From NCBI GenBank assembly GCA_017889635.1, contig JAGGAC010000006.1, positions 1-64,000 on the forward strand: 64,000 nucleotides of DNA, in the 5' to 3' direction. The position numbers were made by a program, and so were the translations under genes. Shown one piece after another: positions 26,505 through 36,560 of the stretch. The DNA is from Bacillota bacterium. GTDB taxonomy: Bacteria; Bacillota; Negativicutes; Sporomusales; CTSoil-080. Under the pieces are notes generated by a model that worked only from the letters and a program-made list of their open reading frames with translations, was not told the origin of the DNA and did not search any database. Position 1 is the stretch's first letter, and each line of letters starts with the position of its first letter.

Positions 26505-28205
26505 ATGGATGTAAAGGAATTAATTGCTGATGCGATTATCGCTGCCGCCCGGCAAGCGATGGCTGAAGGCGTCCTTGCCCAGGTTGAGCTGCCTAAAGTG
26601 ATGCTGGAAGTGCCGCCGCAAAAGGAGTTTGGAGATTTTGCAACAAATTTTGCGATGCAGTTGGCCCGGCAAGCAAAAACTAATCCACGGCAAATTGCCG
26701 AAGTGATTGCAGCACAGTTAAATAGTCAGGCCGCTTTGGACAAGCAGCATCCGGACGCGCTATCGTGGCTGAAAGAAGCCAAGTTAGCCGGTCCAGGGTT
26801 TATAAATTTTTATCTCAGACCGGATTGGCTTTATGACTTGTTAACAGCAGTGCTGGTTGCAGGTGATAAATATGGTCAGACGAGAACTGGCGGCGGGGAG
26901 AAGATTCAGGTCGAATTTGTAAGCGCAAACCCGACCGGCCCACTTCATGTCGGCCACGGGCGCGGAGCGGCGGTGGGGAGTGCACTGACTAATTTGCTGC
27001 GGGCCGCTGGCTATGATGTTCAGGCTGAATATTATATCAATGACGCTGGTAATCAAATCGAAAACTTGGCGGCGTCAGTTAACGCCAGATATTTGGAGCT
27101 TATGGGCCAGGAAGTTGTGTTTCCGGAGAATGGCTATCATGGAAGGGATATAATTGATACTGCGCAGCGAATAGTCGATCATAGTGGTGAAAAGTATTTA
27201 GCGATGTCACCTGATGAACGGTTGGCCAGCTTTAAGGAATTGGCTCTGGCTGAAAAGTTAGCGTTGTTAAAGGAAGACCTGGAAGCGTTCGGAGTAACAT
27301 TTGATGTATGGTTTAGCGAGCGTACGCTTCATGATAAAGGGGCTATTGACGCTACTTGTCAGGAGCTAAAAGAGCGCGGCTACATGTATGAAAAAGACGG
27401 AGCCTTATGGTTAAAATCGTCTGCTTACGGCGATGATAAGGATCGGGTAGTAATCAGGGATAATGGTGTTCCGACTTATCTTGCGGCTGATATTGCTTAT
27501 CACCGAGATAAATTTGTTCGAGGATTTGAACGGCTTATTAATATCTGGGGTTCTGATCATCATGGTTACATCAACAGAGTTAAGGCTGCTGTGGCGGCTA
27601 TGGGGTTTGAGGCTGATCGACTGGAAGTATTGATTCTTCAAATGGTAAGTTTATATCAGAACGGTGAATTGGTAAAAATGTCTAAGCGAACCGGTCAGGT
27701 AGTTACCTTGAAGGAACTGGTGGAAGAGGTAGGCTGTGATGCTGCCAGGTTTTTCTTTATTATGCGTTCCCTCGACAGTCAATTGGATTTTGACTTGGAT
27801 TTAGCCAAGTCCCGTTCTAATGAAAATCCTGTGTACTATATTCAATATGCTCATGCCAGAATAGCCAGCATTTTCCGCCAAGTCAAGGAAGCTGGTATTG
27901 AAATGCCGTTATTGGAGAATATTTTACTGAATACTTTAACCAGTGAGTGCGAGGTTGATCTGATAAAGAAGATTGGCGAATATCCTGAAGAGATCGCTTT
28001 GGCAGCTAAGGAACGTGCGCCGCATCATATCGCCCGTTATACGCATGAATTGGCCGGATTATTTCATTCATTTTATAATCAGTGCCGTATTATTGGTGTG
28101 GAGCCTGAATTTCAAGCTGCACGGTTGGCGTTGGTGACGGCGGTTAAAAATACGCTGCGCTCGGCGCTTGGCATTATGGGTATTACTGCACCGGATAGGA
28201 TGTGA
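26505..28205 (+). CDS. argS: arginyl-tRNA synthetase
   Basis: The 566-residue class I synthetase charges tRNA-Arg. It has the N-terminal Add-1 domain, FVSANPTGPLHVGHGRGAA with the HIGH motif as HVGH, WGSDHHGYI, the KMSKS motif as KMSKRTG, and an all-helical anticodon domain ending RLALVTAVKNTLRSALGIMG. It begins two bases after the DUF1934 stop, with GGAGGAAG inside that gene, so the two are translated from one message. Confidence 0.97.
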   Translation: MDVKELIADAIIAAARQAMAEGVLAQVELPKVMLEVPPQKEFGDFATNFAMQLARQAKTNPRQIAEVIAAQLNSQAALDKQHPDALSWLKEAKLAGPGFINFYLRPDWLYDLLTAVLVAGDKYGQTRTGGGEKIQVEFVSANPTGPLHVGHGRGAAVGSALTNLLRAAGYDVQAEYYINDAGNQIENLAASVNARYLELMGQEVVFPENGYHGRDIIDTAQRIVDHSGEKYLAMSPDERLASFKELALAEKLALLKEDLEAFGVTFDVWFSERTLHDKGAIDATCQELKERGYMYEKDGALWLKSSAYGDDKDRVVIRDNGVPTYLAADIAYHRDKFVRGFERLINIWGSDHHGYINRVKAAVAAMGFEADRLEVLILQMVSLYQNGELVKMSKRTGQVVTLKELVEEVGCDAARFFFIMRSLDSQLDFDLDLAKSRSNENPVYYIQYAHARIASIFRQVKEAGIEMPLLENILLNTLTSECEVDLIKKIGEYPEEIALAAKERAPHHIARYTHELAGLFHSFYNQCRIIGVEPEFQAARLALVTAVKNTLRSALGIMGITAPDRM

Positions 28206-28369
28206 CAGTAATTTCGGGTGTTGCTTGCTATGGCAATATGGGTGATTTTTTATTGTAAAAAGTATGTACCGAAAGTTAATGGGGAAAATAATGTCGCTTA
28301 AAAGAGGATTTAATCCAATTGTGGTGAATTATAGCTATAATTTTGGACGTTTATGCGGAGGGAATTCAA

Positions 28370-28735
28370 ATGGCTGACAAAGCGCAGCAAGTGTCGGATG
28401 TTGATGTAGCTTATCAGGTCTTAGTAAAACAAGGGTCTACTCTGTATTTTCGTGAGCTTATCGCCCGAGTTTTGGAAAGCAAAGGCAAGCCAGTGCATTC
28501 AATTGCTTATGCAATGGCTGAAGTACATACGCAAATTAATATGGACAGCCGTTTTGCACACATGGGAAAAGGTATGTGGGGCTTAACCGAATGGTTGCCT
28601 CAGCGTGGCGGCCGCCATATTGAGGAAACAGCGGCGACGGCTGAAGCTGATATAAGCGTACGACGGGAAAAGCTTTTCGCGGATATTCAACAGGATTATT
28701 CTCCTGTTACTCAGGATATCGAGGAAACTGAGTAG
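28370..28735 (+). CDS. rpoE: RNA polymerase delta subunit
   Basis: The 121-residue protein has a HARE-HTH domain (DVAYQVLVKQGSTLYFRELI to MGKGMWGLTEW) followed by a short acidic tail. Delta lowers non-specific RNA polymerase-DNA binding and speeds recycling in Firmicutes. The acidic tail here is shorter than in Bacillus. The ATG at 28370 has GGAGGG upstream. A TATAAT at 28336-28341 may give a separate promoter, though its -35 is poor. Location before pyrG is conserved. Confidence 0.9.
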   Translation: MADKAQQVSDVDVAYQVLVKQGSTLYFRELIARVLESKGKPVHSIAYAMAEVHTQINMDSRFAHMGKGMWGLTEWLPQRGGRHIEETAATAEADISVRREKLFADIQQDYSPVTQDIEETE

Positions 28736-28752
28736 TAATGTATTTTGATGAC

Positions 28753-28781
28753 AGCCAGGCTTGGGATGACTAAGCCTGGCT
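28753..28781 (+). terminator. hairpin between rpoE and pyrG
   Basis: AGCCAGGCTT pairs perfectly with AAGCCTGGCT around a 9-base loop. It lacks a T-run, so it may be a weak terminator, a processing site, or part of pyrG leader control. Confidence 0.45.
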
Positions 28782-28803
28782 AGGTAATTAGGAGGAAATT
28801 AAC

Positions 28804-30426
28804 ATGGCTAAATATATTTTTGTAACCGGGGGGGTTGTATCTTCGCTTGGCAAGGGTATTACCGCCGCGTCTTTGGGGCGTCTCTTAAAAAGCAGAGGTC
28901 TGCGGGTTACGATTCAAAAGTTTGATCCGTACATAAATGTCGATCCGGGTACGATGAGTCCTTATCAGCACGGCGAGGTTTTTGTAACTGACGATGGGGG
29001 CGAAACAGATCTTGATCTAGGGCATTATGAACGATTTGTCGATATCAACTTAAGCAAAAGTTCAAATGTTACTGCCGGTAAAATTTATTGGTCGGTTATA
29101 AGCAAGGAACGTAAAGGTGATTATTTGGGTAGTACCGTTCAGGTAATTCCCCATATTACTAATGAAATCAAAGATCGGCTATACCGTATAGCAAAAGAAG
29201 ATAATGCCGATGTTGTGATCGCCGAAATCGGCGGAACGGTAGGCGATATTGAGAGTTTGCCGTTTTTGGAGGCTATTCGACAAGTAAAGAAAGAAGTTGG
29301 CCGCGACGATGTTATTTATATTCATGTTACTCTTATTCCCTATATTGCAGCTGCTGGGGAACTCAAGACCAAGCCGACTCAGCATAGTGTTAAGGAACTA
29401 AGGAGTATCGGTATTCATCCCGATGTAATTGTCTGTCGTACTGAACAGGAGATTTCTCCCGACATGCGGGAAAAAATGGCTTTGTTCTGTGATATTGATA
29501 TAAATGCTGTGATTCAAAATAAAAATGCGTCAAGTATTTACCAAGTGCCATTAATGTTGGAAGAGGAAGGGCTAGACCGCATTGTTCTTGAGAAGCTTAA
29601 GCTTAAGAATGGTAACCCGGATATGGCTGAGTGGCGGGCCATGGTTGAAAAAATTCAGTGCACGACTAATTGTGTCAGCATTGCCATTGTCGGTAAATAT
29701 GTAGCGCTCCAAGATGCGTATATAAGTGTTTCGGAAGCGCTTAGGCATGCAGGGATAGCTAATGATGCTGCTATTCAGATAAAATGGGTAAATGCCGAAG
29801 AAATTGAGATTCCGGGAGTTGATCTAAACGCGTATTTTAGTGACGTGGATGGCATTCTAGTCCCGGGTGGTTTTGGGGATCGCGGTATTGAAGGTAAAAT
29901 TAAGGCTATTCAATATGCTAGGACTAATAAAGTGCCATTTTTCGGTCTGTGTCTGGGTATGCAATGCGCTGTAATCGAATATGCGCGTAATCGGTGTGGG
30001 CTAAATAATGCTCATAGCAAGGAGTTCAATCCTGAAACTCCGCATCCGGTTATTGACCTTATGTCTGAGCAGCTGGAGGTTGAAGAAAAGGGCGGCACAA
30101 TGAGGCTAGGAATATATCCTTGTAAAGTGATTGAGGGAACTTTGACTGAAGTTGCATATCAGGATGAAATAATTTATGAGCGCCATCGCCACCGGTTCGA
30201 GTTTAACAATGCTTACCGGCAAGTTTTGACTGATGCTGGAATGGTTATTGGCGGCACATTACCAAATGGGCGGCTGGTTGAGATTGTTGAAGTAAAGGAT
30301 CATCCATGGTTTGTGGGCACCCAGTTTCATCCGGAATTCAAATCCAGGCCCACTAATCCCCATCCTTTATTTCGGGATTATGTAAAAGCTGCGCTTGACT
30401 ATCAAAAAAGAATAAACGGTAAATAG
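28804..30426 (+). CDS. pyrG: CTP synthase
   Basis: The 540-residue enzyme aminates UTP to CTP using glutamine. The synthetase domain begins with [14 protein letters not shown] and contains [16 protein letters not shown] and GGTVGDIES. The glutaminase domain has [12 protein letters not shown], nucleophile LCLGMQ and a C-terminal FHPEF. Full length and intact, with GGAGG upstream of the ATG. Confidence 0.98.
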   Translation: MAKYIFVTGGVVSSLGKGITAASLGRLLKSRGLRVTIQKFDPYINVDPGTMSPYQHGEVFVTDDGGETDLDLGHYERFVDINLSKSSNVTAGKIYWSVISKERKGDYLGSTVQVIPHITNEIKDRLYRIAKEDNADVVIAEIGGTVGDIESLPFLEAIRQVKKEVGRDDVIYIHVTLIPYIAAAGELKTKPTQHSVKELRSIGIHPDVIVCRTEQEISPDMREKMALFCDIDINAVIQNKNASSIYQVPLMLEEEGLDRIVLEKLKLKNGNPDMAEWRAMVEKIQCTTNCVSIAIVGKYVALQDAYISVSEALRHAGIANDAAIQIKWVNAEEIEIPGVDLNAYFSDVDGILVPGGFGDRGIEGKIKAIQYARTNKVPFFGLCLGMQCAVIEYARNRCGLNNAHSKEFNPETPHPVIDLMSEQLEVEEKGGTMRLGIYPCKVIEGTLTEVAYQDEIIYERHRHRFEFNNAYRQVLTDAGMVIGGTLPNGRLVEIVEVKDHPWFVGTQFHPEFKSRPTNPHPLFRDYVKAALDYQKRINGK

Positions 30427-30440
30427 TGTTATTATAGCTT

Positions 30441-30495
30441 AGGCTGTTTAAAGGACAATCCGGCGGAAGATCCGGATGGGCAATTTAAACAGCCT
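30441..30495 (+). terminator. terminator after pyrG
   Basis: AGGCTGTTTAAA (30441-30452) pairs with TTTAAACAGCCT (30484-30495), with an inner ATCCGG/CCGGAT stem. Confidence 0.6.
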
Positions 30496-30571
30496 TTGGG
30501 TTATTTGACAGATTCTTTTTTCGGCAATCCGAGAATAGTAAAGTAAGAAAGGTCGAAAAGGCGGGATAATA

Positions 30572-31504
30572 ATGTTTAAAAAATCGGTAATATTGGGGAT
30601 TTCAGCGGTTATTTTAATTTCGCTGATTGTGGCAGTTGTCTGGTCGTCTGGAGGCAAACGCCGTCAATTTAGTGGGGGAGAGAACAAAATTGCGGTTATT
30701 TATGTCGAAGGAGTTATTGTTGGCGGACATGGTCAAAGTGGTATTCTTGGCGATAAGGGTGGAACAGACACGGTTATTCGTCAATTGCGTGAAGCCAGGG
30801 ATGATTCATCAGTGAAGGCGGTGGTGTTGCGTATCAATAGCCCAGGCGGCAGTGCGCCGGCGTCGCAGGAAGTAGGTTCTGAGATTAAGAAGCTAAGGGA
30901 AAGCGGCAAAGTTGTTGTTGCATCGATGGGGGATGTGGCTGCGTCCGGCGGCTATTGGATTGCCGCTGTGAGTGATAAGATTTATGCTAATCCTGCTACT
31001 ATGACTGGCAGTATCGGAGTTTATATTCCTTATGCTAATTGGCAGGAGTTATATCATAAGATAGGAATTCAGCAGGAAAAAATCAAAAGTGGTCCGCACA
31101 AGGATATTTTATCGCCGGAGCGTCCAATGACTGATGAGGAAAGAGATATTTTACAAGCGATGGTTGATGAGCTTTACAATCAGTTTGTGACAGTAGTTGC
31201 TGAGGGGCGGCACATGAATCCGGATGATGTCAGAAAACTGGCGGATGGAAGAATTTATACCGGAAGTCAGGCCAAGGCGGCTGGTCTAGTAGATGAATTA
31301 GGAACGATGTATGATGCTATTGACGATGCTGCAAGAATGGCTGGAATCAAAGGGAAGCCGGTTATTAAGGAGTATCAGAAGCTCAGTCCTTTGTCGATGT
31401 TTTTAGGGGCGAGTGATAAGGTTAACCTGGAAAAGTTAATGCTTCAGCAGTTTGAAAATGAGGTGCCAATTACTGCTCCATTAGCTATGCCGGTTGGATG
31501 GTAG
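30572..31504 (+). CDS. sppA: signal peptide peptidase SppA
   Basis: The 310-residue serine protease has one N-terminal membrane helix (residues 5-26) and a short-form SppA domain. Visible are VVLRINSPGGS, the nucleophile serine in GDVAASGGYWIA, and the lysine of the Ser-Lys dyad in the GRIYTGSQAKAAGLVDELG region or its equivalent. It degrades leftover signal peptides in the membrane. The Yip1-domain gene follows within ten bases. Confidence 0.93.
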   Translation: MFKKSVILGISAVILISLIVAVVWSSGGKRRQFSGGENKIAVIYVEGVIVGGHGQSGILGDKGGTDTVIRQLREARDDSSVKAVVLRINSPGGSAPASQEVGSEIKKLRESGKVVVASMGDVAASGGYWIAAVSDKIYANPATMTGSIGVYIPYANWQELYHKIGIQQEKIKSGPHKDILSPERPMTDEERDILQAMVDELYNQFVTVVAEGRHMNPDDVRKLADGRIYTGSQAKAAGLVDELGTMYDAIDDAARMAGIKGKPVIKEYQKLSPLSMFLGASDKVNLEKLMLQQFENEVPITAPLAMPVGW

Positions 31505-31513
31505 GTGGTTGTC

Positions 31514-32095
31514 ATGGAGAACTTCTTTGATAATCTTTATGATGTGCTGTTTAGTCCAGCACAAGCGCTTCGACGGATTGGTGATGAAAAACGGATTGGT
31601 CAAGCTTTGACGGTATTTTTGCTTAGCGTTTTAATTCCAGCGGTTGTTCTATATTTTGTTTTTCAGTCGATGGAATTGTTTAAGCTAGGTGGTTTTGTTT
31701 TGGTTATTGAGACGATTGGTCGTCTATTAGTGTGGTTTGTGAGTGCGGCGGTGCTGCATCTTATCGCTGAGTTTTTCGGCGGAACTGGAACGGCTAAGGG
31801 ATTTTTTGTGGCCACAGGCTTTGCTTATTTGCCACAGACTTTGGCGGTGCCCTTTTGGGTAGTGGCTATGTTTTTGCCTTCGCAAATAATGACAGCATTG
31901 GTTGGAGTGACGTCGCTGGTGGTCTTTTTTTGGACATTGACGCTAAATGTACTGGCGATAAAGGAAGTTCACCGCATTAGCGGGGCGAAGGCTGTACTGG
32001 TTTTGGTTACTCCGGCAGTAGTTGGCGGTATTCTTTTAGTTGGGCTTTTGATAATTGCCTTTGCGGCATTTATGCCGGAGCGGATGCTGTGGTGA
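31514..32095 (+). CDS. Yip1 domain membrane protein
   Basis: The 193-residue protein has five hydrophobic segments and begins with NLYDVLFSPAQALRRI, typical of bacterial Yip1-domain (PF04893) proteins. Function is unknown. ATG 31514 has TAGGTGG upstream. Its stop overlaps the next gene start (GTGA), so the two are translationally coupled. Confidence 0.75.
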   Translation: MENFFDNLYDVLFSPAQALRRIGDEKRIGQALTVFLLSVLIPAVVLYFVFQSMELFKLGGFVLVIETIGRLLVWFVSAAVLHLIAEFFGGTGTAKGFFVATGFAYLPQTLAVPFWVVAMFLPSQIMTALVGVTSLVVFFWTLTLNVLAIKEVHRISGAKAVLVLVTPAVVGGILLVGLLIIAFAAFMPERMLW

Positions 32096-34431
32096 ATAGA
32101 CGGAATATTATTATTGTCTTGACGGTTGTCTTGCTGATAGTTATAACTGGTTGCCGTAATGGAGCTCAGCCGGTTGCGGATCTTACGCCATTGAATGGCA
32201 AATCGGTTTGGAATATACCAGTTAATTTACGCCAAGAGGGCGATGGCAATAGTGCGCGGGAGGTTGCCGGGCCTTCTTTAGCGAATAATACTGACTTGGA
32301 ACTTGCCGCCGGTGGCAGTGGCAGTATGGAGTACTCTACGGAAATTGCTGCAGGTGCTCAGGTGATAGCTAATTGCAACCTGCAATTTTTATCAACTCAA
32401 GGCAGTGGGCGGGTTCGACTTAGTGCTATTGCTACCGATGGGCGAATCCTTGGCTCGATAGGCTGGGTGGTAACAGGTGCCGTACCTAAAGAAAAGAATG
32501 CTAAATGGAGCGATTTGCATTTCAAGGATAATTACTCTGGAAAATGGCTTAATCTAGGGGGCAATGTTGCCGAACTGTTAAAAAAAGATTTGCCTGGTGT
32601 TACAGCGGAGGCTGCGAAATACAGGTTAAGCGTGGAAGTAGGACAGGGACAGCATGTACTAATAGCTTCATGTGGCTTGAGAAATATACCGATACTTGGG
32701 TTGAAACTTACGCCTGAGGCGGAAACTATTACTGCTAAGCTTGGTGATATTATAGCTGTAAATGTGGAGGTGGAGAACACCGGCAATCAGCTGATAACGG
32801 GTGCAATGCTGAAACTAAATGAACCAGCTGGTTATGGTTTGGTGGTTCAGGATAATTGTACGCAAATGCTTGATATTATGCCTGGTGAAAAGCGTCGTCT
32901 TTCTTGGCAGGTCAAGGCGCAGAGGCCTGATACGGTTAATTTGGGTAAACCTTGGCCGATAACCTTCACTAGCGGTGATACTTCTATTTCCGGTACTGTT
33001 ATGGTGCATGTGACTGATACGCGCCCCGGTGAGGTTTTTTATGTAATGACCGAGGATCTGGAACCTATCGACGCGGCAGGATATCCGACGACCTGGGGTA
33101 ATGCTGATGGATGGCTGGAGCCTGACGAACTGAGGGTTCAGATGGTGGAGAAGGTAAGAGCCGCCGATGCTGTTGCCGAAAGATATGGTGCAAAGTGGAC
33201 TCATTATATTGCTTGGCCAGTGGTCAAGGCGGCTGAGTGGGCAGCAGAAAGATCATCTACCGGTAAGTGGGAAAGTGTTGTCGCCGCAATAAAAGAATCG
33301 GTGCGTCAGGAGGCGGGGCGTGGTCACGAGTACGGGGTACATATGCATTCTGATTATGATCCATATCTGCCTAATAATGTTCTGTCATATAATTCTCTAG
33401 TGGATGGAATATGGGCTAATCATTTACGTCATGGTTGGGCGCAGATAATAGCAGATGAAGGAACTAGTTTTGATGATTATGCCAGCAGGACAGGAACGAT
33501 TTATCGTTATAAGCGTATTGTGGATGAGTTATCAAGTGATTCGGCTCAGGGAGAGTTATTGACAGCCCGTGCTGGTTCGTTCGATTTTGGCGCCAGTGAG
33601 GTTGATCAGGCAAAGAGTACGCAAGCTTATCAGAGGGCTGGCCTATGGGGTGGCAGCGATGCTGATGGCAATATTGGCGGCACTACCGCAGGTGACTTTG
33701 GTAAGGAGATATACTTTGCTGGTCCTGCCAATATTAATGCTGCTAGTGCTGATATTAATTCTACTGGGATAGTGGAAATCAGGCCAACGCCGCGCCAGTT
33801 TATTCAGTATGATAGTCAAAATGCGGTGGTGATGAATAAAAAGGTTGATGAGGGAGTGGCATTTTTTGCTCCGGATGGCAAGATCAAACCTGGAGTTCAT
33901 GCTATTGTCGGCTTTACACATATTATGTTTATGATGGGTGAGGGAGGCTGGCAAAGTACCCAAGGTGGCCAATTCACAGCCTTAGACGATCATCTTCACT
34001 ATCTACGAGATCGATATGTCAGTACTGGAATGCTGAAATTTGGTACAGCCAGTGATTTGGTTCGGGCGTATCTGGACTATTATTCACCGAAGCCTGTGGC
34101 TGTTTATGGCGCGCGGCTTAGTGATGGCTGGGGAGTGGCGGAGTATTCAATTAGCGTTTTGGGGCGGGACATTCCTATCGATGCGTCGCACCCACACACT
34201 ATATCTGTAAAGTATCCGCTTTATCTCCGCGATAGTGCGTACCGGATAAGCATTTTAAAGGATGGTAAACCAATATATACTACGTCAGGTCTGCCTACGC
34301 CATTTAACGATATAGTTTTTGTTGTTGACGATGCTAATGCCAAGTACTCGATGAAAGTTTATTATAATGAATATGTTCATAAGATTTTCGATATTTTTCA
34401 TGTAATGGCAGGAAAATTATTAAAACATTAA
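32092..34431 (+). CDS. large lipoprotein with CARDB-like and NodB-like domains
   Basis: The 779-residue protein has a lipoprotein signal with lipobox VITGC. Residues about 35-200 look like a carbohydrate-binding beta-sandwich. Residues about 205-310 resemble a CARDB/NEW3 domain (GDIIAVNVEVENTGNQLI, then PGEKRRLSWQV). From about 315 a domain begins RPGEVFYVMTEDLEPID and contains GHEYGVHMHSDYDPY; an early Asp and an H-x-H-x-D motif suggest the glycoside hydrolase/deacetylase (NodB-like) superfamily. It is probably a surface protein acting on polysaccharide. I do not recognise a named family. It is coupled to the Yip1 gene and may share its transcript with sppA. Confidence 0.6.
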   Translation: MNRRNIIIVLTVVLLIVITGCRNGAQPVADLTPLNGKSVWNIPVNLRQEGDGNSAREVAGPSLANNTDLELAAGGSGSMEYSTEIAAGAQVIANCNLQFLSTQGSGRVRLSAIATDGRILGSIGWVVTGAVPKEKNAKWSDLHFKDNYSGKWLNLGGNVAELLKKDLPGVTAEAAKYRLSVEVGQGQHVLIASCGLRNIPILGLKLTPEAETITAKLGDIIAVNVEVENTGNQLITGAMLKLNEPAGYGLVVQDNCTQMLDIMPGEKRRLSWQVKAQRPDTVNLGKPWPITFTSGDTSISGTVMVHVTDTRPGEVFYVMTEDLEPIDAAGYPTTWGNADGWLEPDELRVQMVEKVRAADAVAERYGAKWTHYIAWPVVKAAEWAAERSSTGKWESVVAAIKESVRQEAGRGHEYGVHMHSDYDPYLPNNVLSYNSLVDGIWANHLRHGWAQIIADEGTSFDDYASRTGTIYRYKRIVDELSSDSAQGELLTARAGSFDFGASEVDQAKSTQAYQRAGLWGGSDADGNIGGTTAGDFGKEIYFAGPANINAASADINSTGIVEIRPTPRQFIQYDSQNAVVMNKKVDEGVAFFAPDGKIKPGVHAIVGFTHIMFMMGEGGWQSTQGGQFTALDDHLHYLRDRYVSTGMLKFGTASDLVRAYLDYYSPKPVAVYGARLSDGWGVAEYSISVLGRDIPIDASHPHTISVKYPLYLRDSAYRISILKDGKPIYTTSGLPTPFNDIVFVVDDANAKYSMKVYYNEYVHKIFDIFHVMAGKLLKH

Positions 34432-34482
34432 AGAGTTTTTTACGAAATATAAAAAAATAAACATATTCTTCCAGATTATAGG

Positions 34483-34507
34483 AGGATAATTGTCGCGTTG
34501 TGCGAAT
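34483..34507 (+). promoter_or_regulatory. sigma-H-like promoter of spo0F
   Basis: AGGATAA (34483-34489), preceded by GG, fits the sigma-H -35 (RnAGGAwWW). GAAT (34504-34507) fits the -10 core, at slightly short spacing. spo0F is sigma-H dependent in Bacillus, which supports the call. Confidence 0.45.
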
Positions 34508-34545
34508 AAGAAATATAGTAGATTTGGAGCAGGAGGTTCCTATAG

Positions 34546-34944
34546 ATGATAACAACCAAACCGGTGGTTCTAGTTATTGATGATCAACCTGGCATCAGGC
34601 GTTTGTTGATGGAAGTATTGAGCGAGGAAGGGTACTCTGTGTTCGAAGCGGCGAATGGTTATGACGGAATACAAAAGGCAAAAGACACCCATCCGGGACT
34701 GATCCTAATGGACATGAAGATGCCTGGTATGGATGGAATTGAAACCCTGCGTGAATTAAGACGATTGGAAATGGGAGAAAAGGTCGTTATGATGACCGCA
34801 TACGGTGAACTGGATTTGGTTAACGAAGCAAAGGAACTAGGGGCAGTCGACTATATTACAAAACCGTTTGATATTGTATCACTGTGTCAGTTAATTCAAC
34901 GAAACATAACTGGTACAAAGTTGTCAGATTTGTTGATAAGTTGA
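34546..34944 (+). CDS. spo0F: Spo0F-type response regulator
   Basis: The 132-residue protein is a single receiver domain with no output domain. The acidic pair is D12-D13, the phospho-acceptor is D56 (LILMDMKMPGMDG), the switch Thr is in MMTAYGELD and the Lys in ITKPFDI. The MDGIETL and AYGELD segments are those of Spo0F, the phosphorelay intermediate between sporulation kinases and Spo0B. An AGGAGG precedes the ATG. Confidence 0.88.
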   Translation: MITTKPVVLVIDDQPGIRRLLMEVLSEEGYSVFEAANGYDGIQKAKDTHPGLILMDMKMPGMDGIETLRELRRLEMGEKVVMMTAYGELDLVNEAKELGAVDYITKPFDIVSLCQLIQRNITGTKLSDLLIS

Positions 34945-34975
34945 TTGGACACCCGGTTATTTGCCGGGTGTTCAA
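34945..34975 (+). terminator. terminator of spo0F
   Basis: TTGGACACCCGG pairs with CCGGGTGTTCAA (one G-T pair), followed by a run of T. Confidence 0.85.
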
Positions 34976-35013
34976 TTTTTTAATCAAAAATAAAAAAACT
35001 TTGTCAGAAAATT

Positions 35014-35048
35014 CAGCGTTAGCCTTGCTGTTAGCAAGGCTAACGCTG
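35014..35048. repeat. perfect 15-bp inverted repeat without T-run
   Basis: Arms 35014-35028 and 35034-35048 are exact reverse complements around TGTTA. It is not followed by T residues and lies 50 bp before the cysteine-rich gene, so leader structure or an operator is as likely as termination. Confidence 0.45.
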
Positions 35049-35098
35049 GCAGGATTATTTGTCTATTCGGCGAAGTTAAGAAAAAAAGGGGGATTGAT

Positions 35099-35731
35099 AT
35101 GCTTATCAACACTGTGTTTTCATTAGCATTTTATTGTTCACGGTGCGGAAAGATAAAAATGCATGATATTTCCCGTTTTGGTTTGAAAAATTCAGTTGGT
35201 CGGGAACTCTTCTGCGACTGCGGCCAGCAACTGGCGAAATTAATTGGAAGTGGTCATGACCAGTGTCTATTGGAAGTGTTTTGCGTTATTTGTGAGACCA
35301 AGCATGCTGTGTGGGTTAATATAAAAGATTTTTGGCGCGGCAAAGTCGATAAAATTTATTGTGCGGCAACTAACCTTGAACTTGGCTTTAGCGGAAACCG
35401 CAAAGCAATTGAAGATACTATTGCCAATCAAGAGCGGGAGTTTGATATAATAGCCCGTGAAGTTACCAGTGACGACTATGTTGAGAAGCCCCAAATCATG
35501 ATTGAAGTGCTGAACAAAATTGATGATATTGCGGAAAAAGGCGGGGTATACTGTCGTTGTGGTGGGAATTTTGTTGAAGCTAACGTCAAACAAGATCATG
35601 TTGAACTGATATGCATGCAGTGTGATGCCCGGCGGGTAATTTCCGCCAAAACTGAAGCTGACGTCGTGACGATAAAATCCTTAGGAAATATTGAATTTGG
35701 TCCTGGGCATCGCTTTCGTCACCGGCGTTAG
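35099..35731 (+). CDS. cysteine-rich (multiple CxxC) protein, unknown function
   Basis: The 210-residue protein has five cysteine pairs: CSRCG, CDCG, CVICE, CRCGG and CMQCD. They are arranged as an N-terminal and a C-terminal zinc-ribbon-like unit joined by a charged helical middle ([16 protein letters not shown]). No signal peptide is visible. I do not recognise the family. It lies between spo0F and fsa, 20 bp before the fsa start, behind an inverted repeat, with GGGGG upstream of the ATG. Confidence 0.6.
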   Translation: MLINTVFSLAFYCSRCGKIKMHDISRFGLKNSVGRELFCDCGQQLAKLIGSGHDQCLLEVFCVICETKHAVWVNIKDFWRGKVDKIYCAATNLELGFSGNRKAIEDTIANQEREFDIIAREVTSDDYVEKPQIMIEVLNKIDDIAEKGGVYCRCGGNFVEANVKQDHVELICMQCDARRVISAKTEADVVTIKSLGNIEFGPGHRFRHRR

Positions 35732-35751
35732 GTAGATTGGGAGGTATAGGC

Positions 35752-36396
35752 ATGAGGTTTTTTTTGGACAGTGCCAATGTTGAAGAGGTAAAAGAGGCGT
35801 CTCTACTTGGTGTTATTGATGGGGTGACCACAAATCCTTCGCTAATTGCAAAAGAAAAACAGGATATTAAACAGGTAATTCGCGAAATTGCACAGCTTGT
35901 TAAAGGGCCGATAAGCGCCGAGGTTATAAGTACTACTTATGCGGCAATGTTACCTGAAGCCAGGGAGCTAGCCACTATTGCACCTAACATTGTCGTTAAA
36001 GTGCCGCTAAATGCCGAGGGACTGAAAACTGTAAAAAGTTTGAGTCTTGAGGGTATAAAAACTAATGTTACGCTTATCTTTTCGGCGAATCAAGCATTGC
36101 TGGCCGCAAGGGCAGGAGCTACATATGTAAGTCCGTTTGTCGGACGCCTTGATGATATAAGCCATGACGGAATACAAGTGGTGAAGGACATTGCGGATAT
36201 TTTTACAATTCACGGTATTGCTACAGAGGTGATTGCTGCTAGTATTCGCCACCCGCTTCATGTAACACAGTCAGCTTTGGCAGGGGCGCATATTGCTACC
36301 ATACCATTTAAAGTTTTACAATCTTTAATGATTCATCCACTGACTGATGCAGGTATTAAGCGCTTTTTGGATGACTGGAAAAACGCAAATATGTAG
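35752..36396 (+). CDS. fsa: fructose-6-phosphate aldolase / transaldolase-like protein
   Basis: The 214-residue short transaldolase has [14 protein letters not shown], the [11 protein letters not shown] motif, the Schiff-base lysine in the NIVVKVP region or near [12 protein letters not shown], and [12 protein letters not shown]. Short members are either fructose-6-phosphate aldolase or true transaldolase; sequence alone does not separate these. ATG 35752 has GGGAGGT upstream. glpX follows, which suits a sugar-phosphate role. Confidence 0.9.
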   Translation: MRFFLDSANVEEVKEASLLGVIDGVTTNPSLIAKEKQDIKQVIREIAQLVKGPISAEVISTTYAAMLPEARELATIAPNIVVKVPLNAEGLKTVKSLSLEGIKTNVTLIFSANQALLAARAGATYVSPFVGRLDDISHDGIQVVKDIADIFTIHGIATEVIAASIRHPLHVTQSALAGAHIATIPFKVLQSLMIHPLTDAGIKRFLDDWKNANM

Positions 36397-36410
36397 GTGA
36401 TTCATTAATA

Positions 36411-36441
36411 CTTTGAGTGTGGCTTTCCGGCCTCCTCAAAG
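36411..36441 (+). terminator. terminator after fsa
   Basis: CTTTGAG (36411-36417) pairs with CTCAAAG (36435-36441) with an inner GGC/GCC, followed by a T-rich run. Confidence 0.65.
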
Positions 36442-36560
36442 AATTTTCTTTTTTGGCGAACAGAAAGCATAATAGTAGCTGTTCAATATAAGTTGAGTCA
36501 CGCCCAAAGGTGTGGCTTAAGCGATGGATTTGGAATTTATTTTATTGGGGAGTGGAACAT

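Noticed and set aside
28736-28803. Bacillus-type pyrG attenuator controlled by CTP
   Set aside because: A hairpin is present but I found neither the T-run nor a promoter with the initial G-run required for that mechanism.
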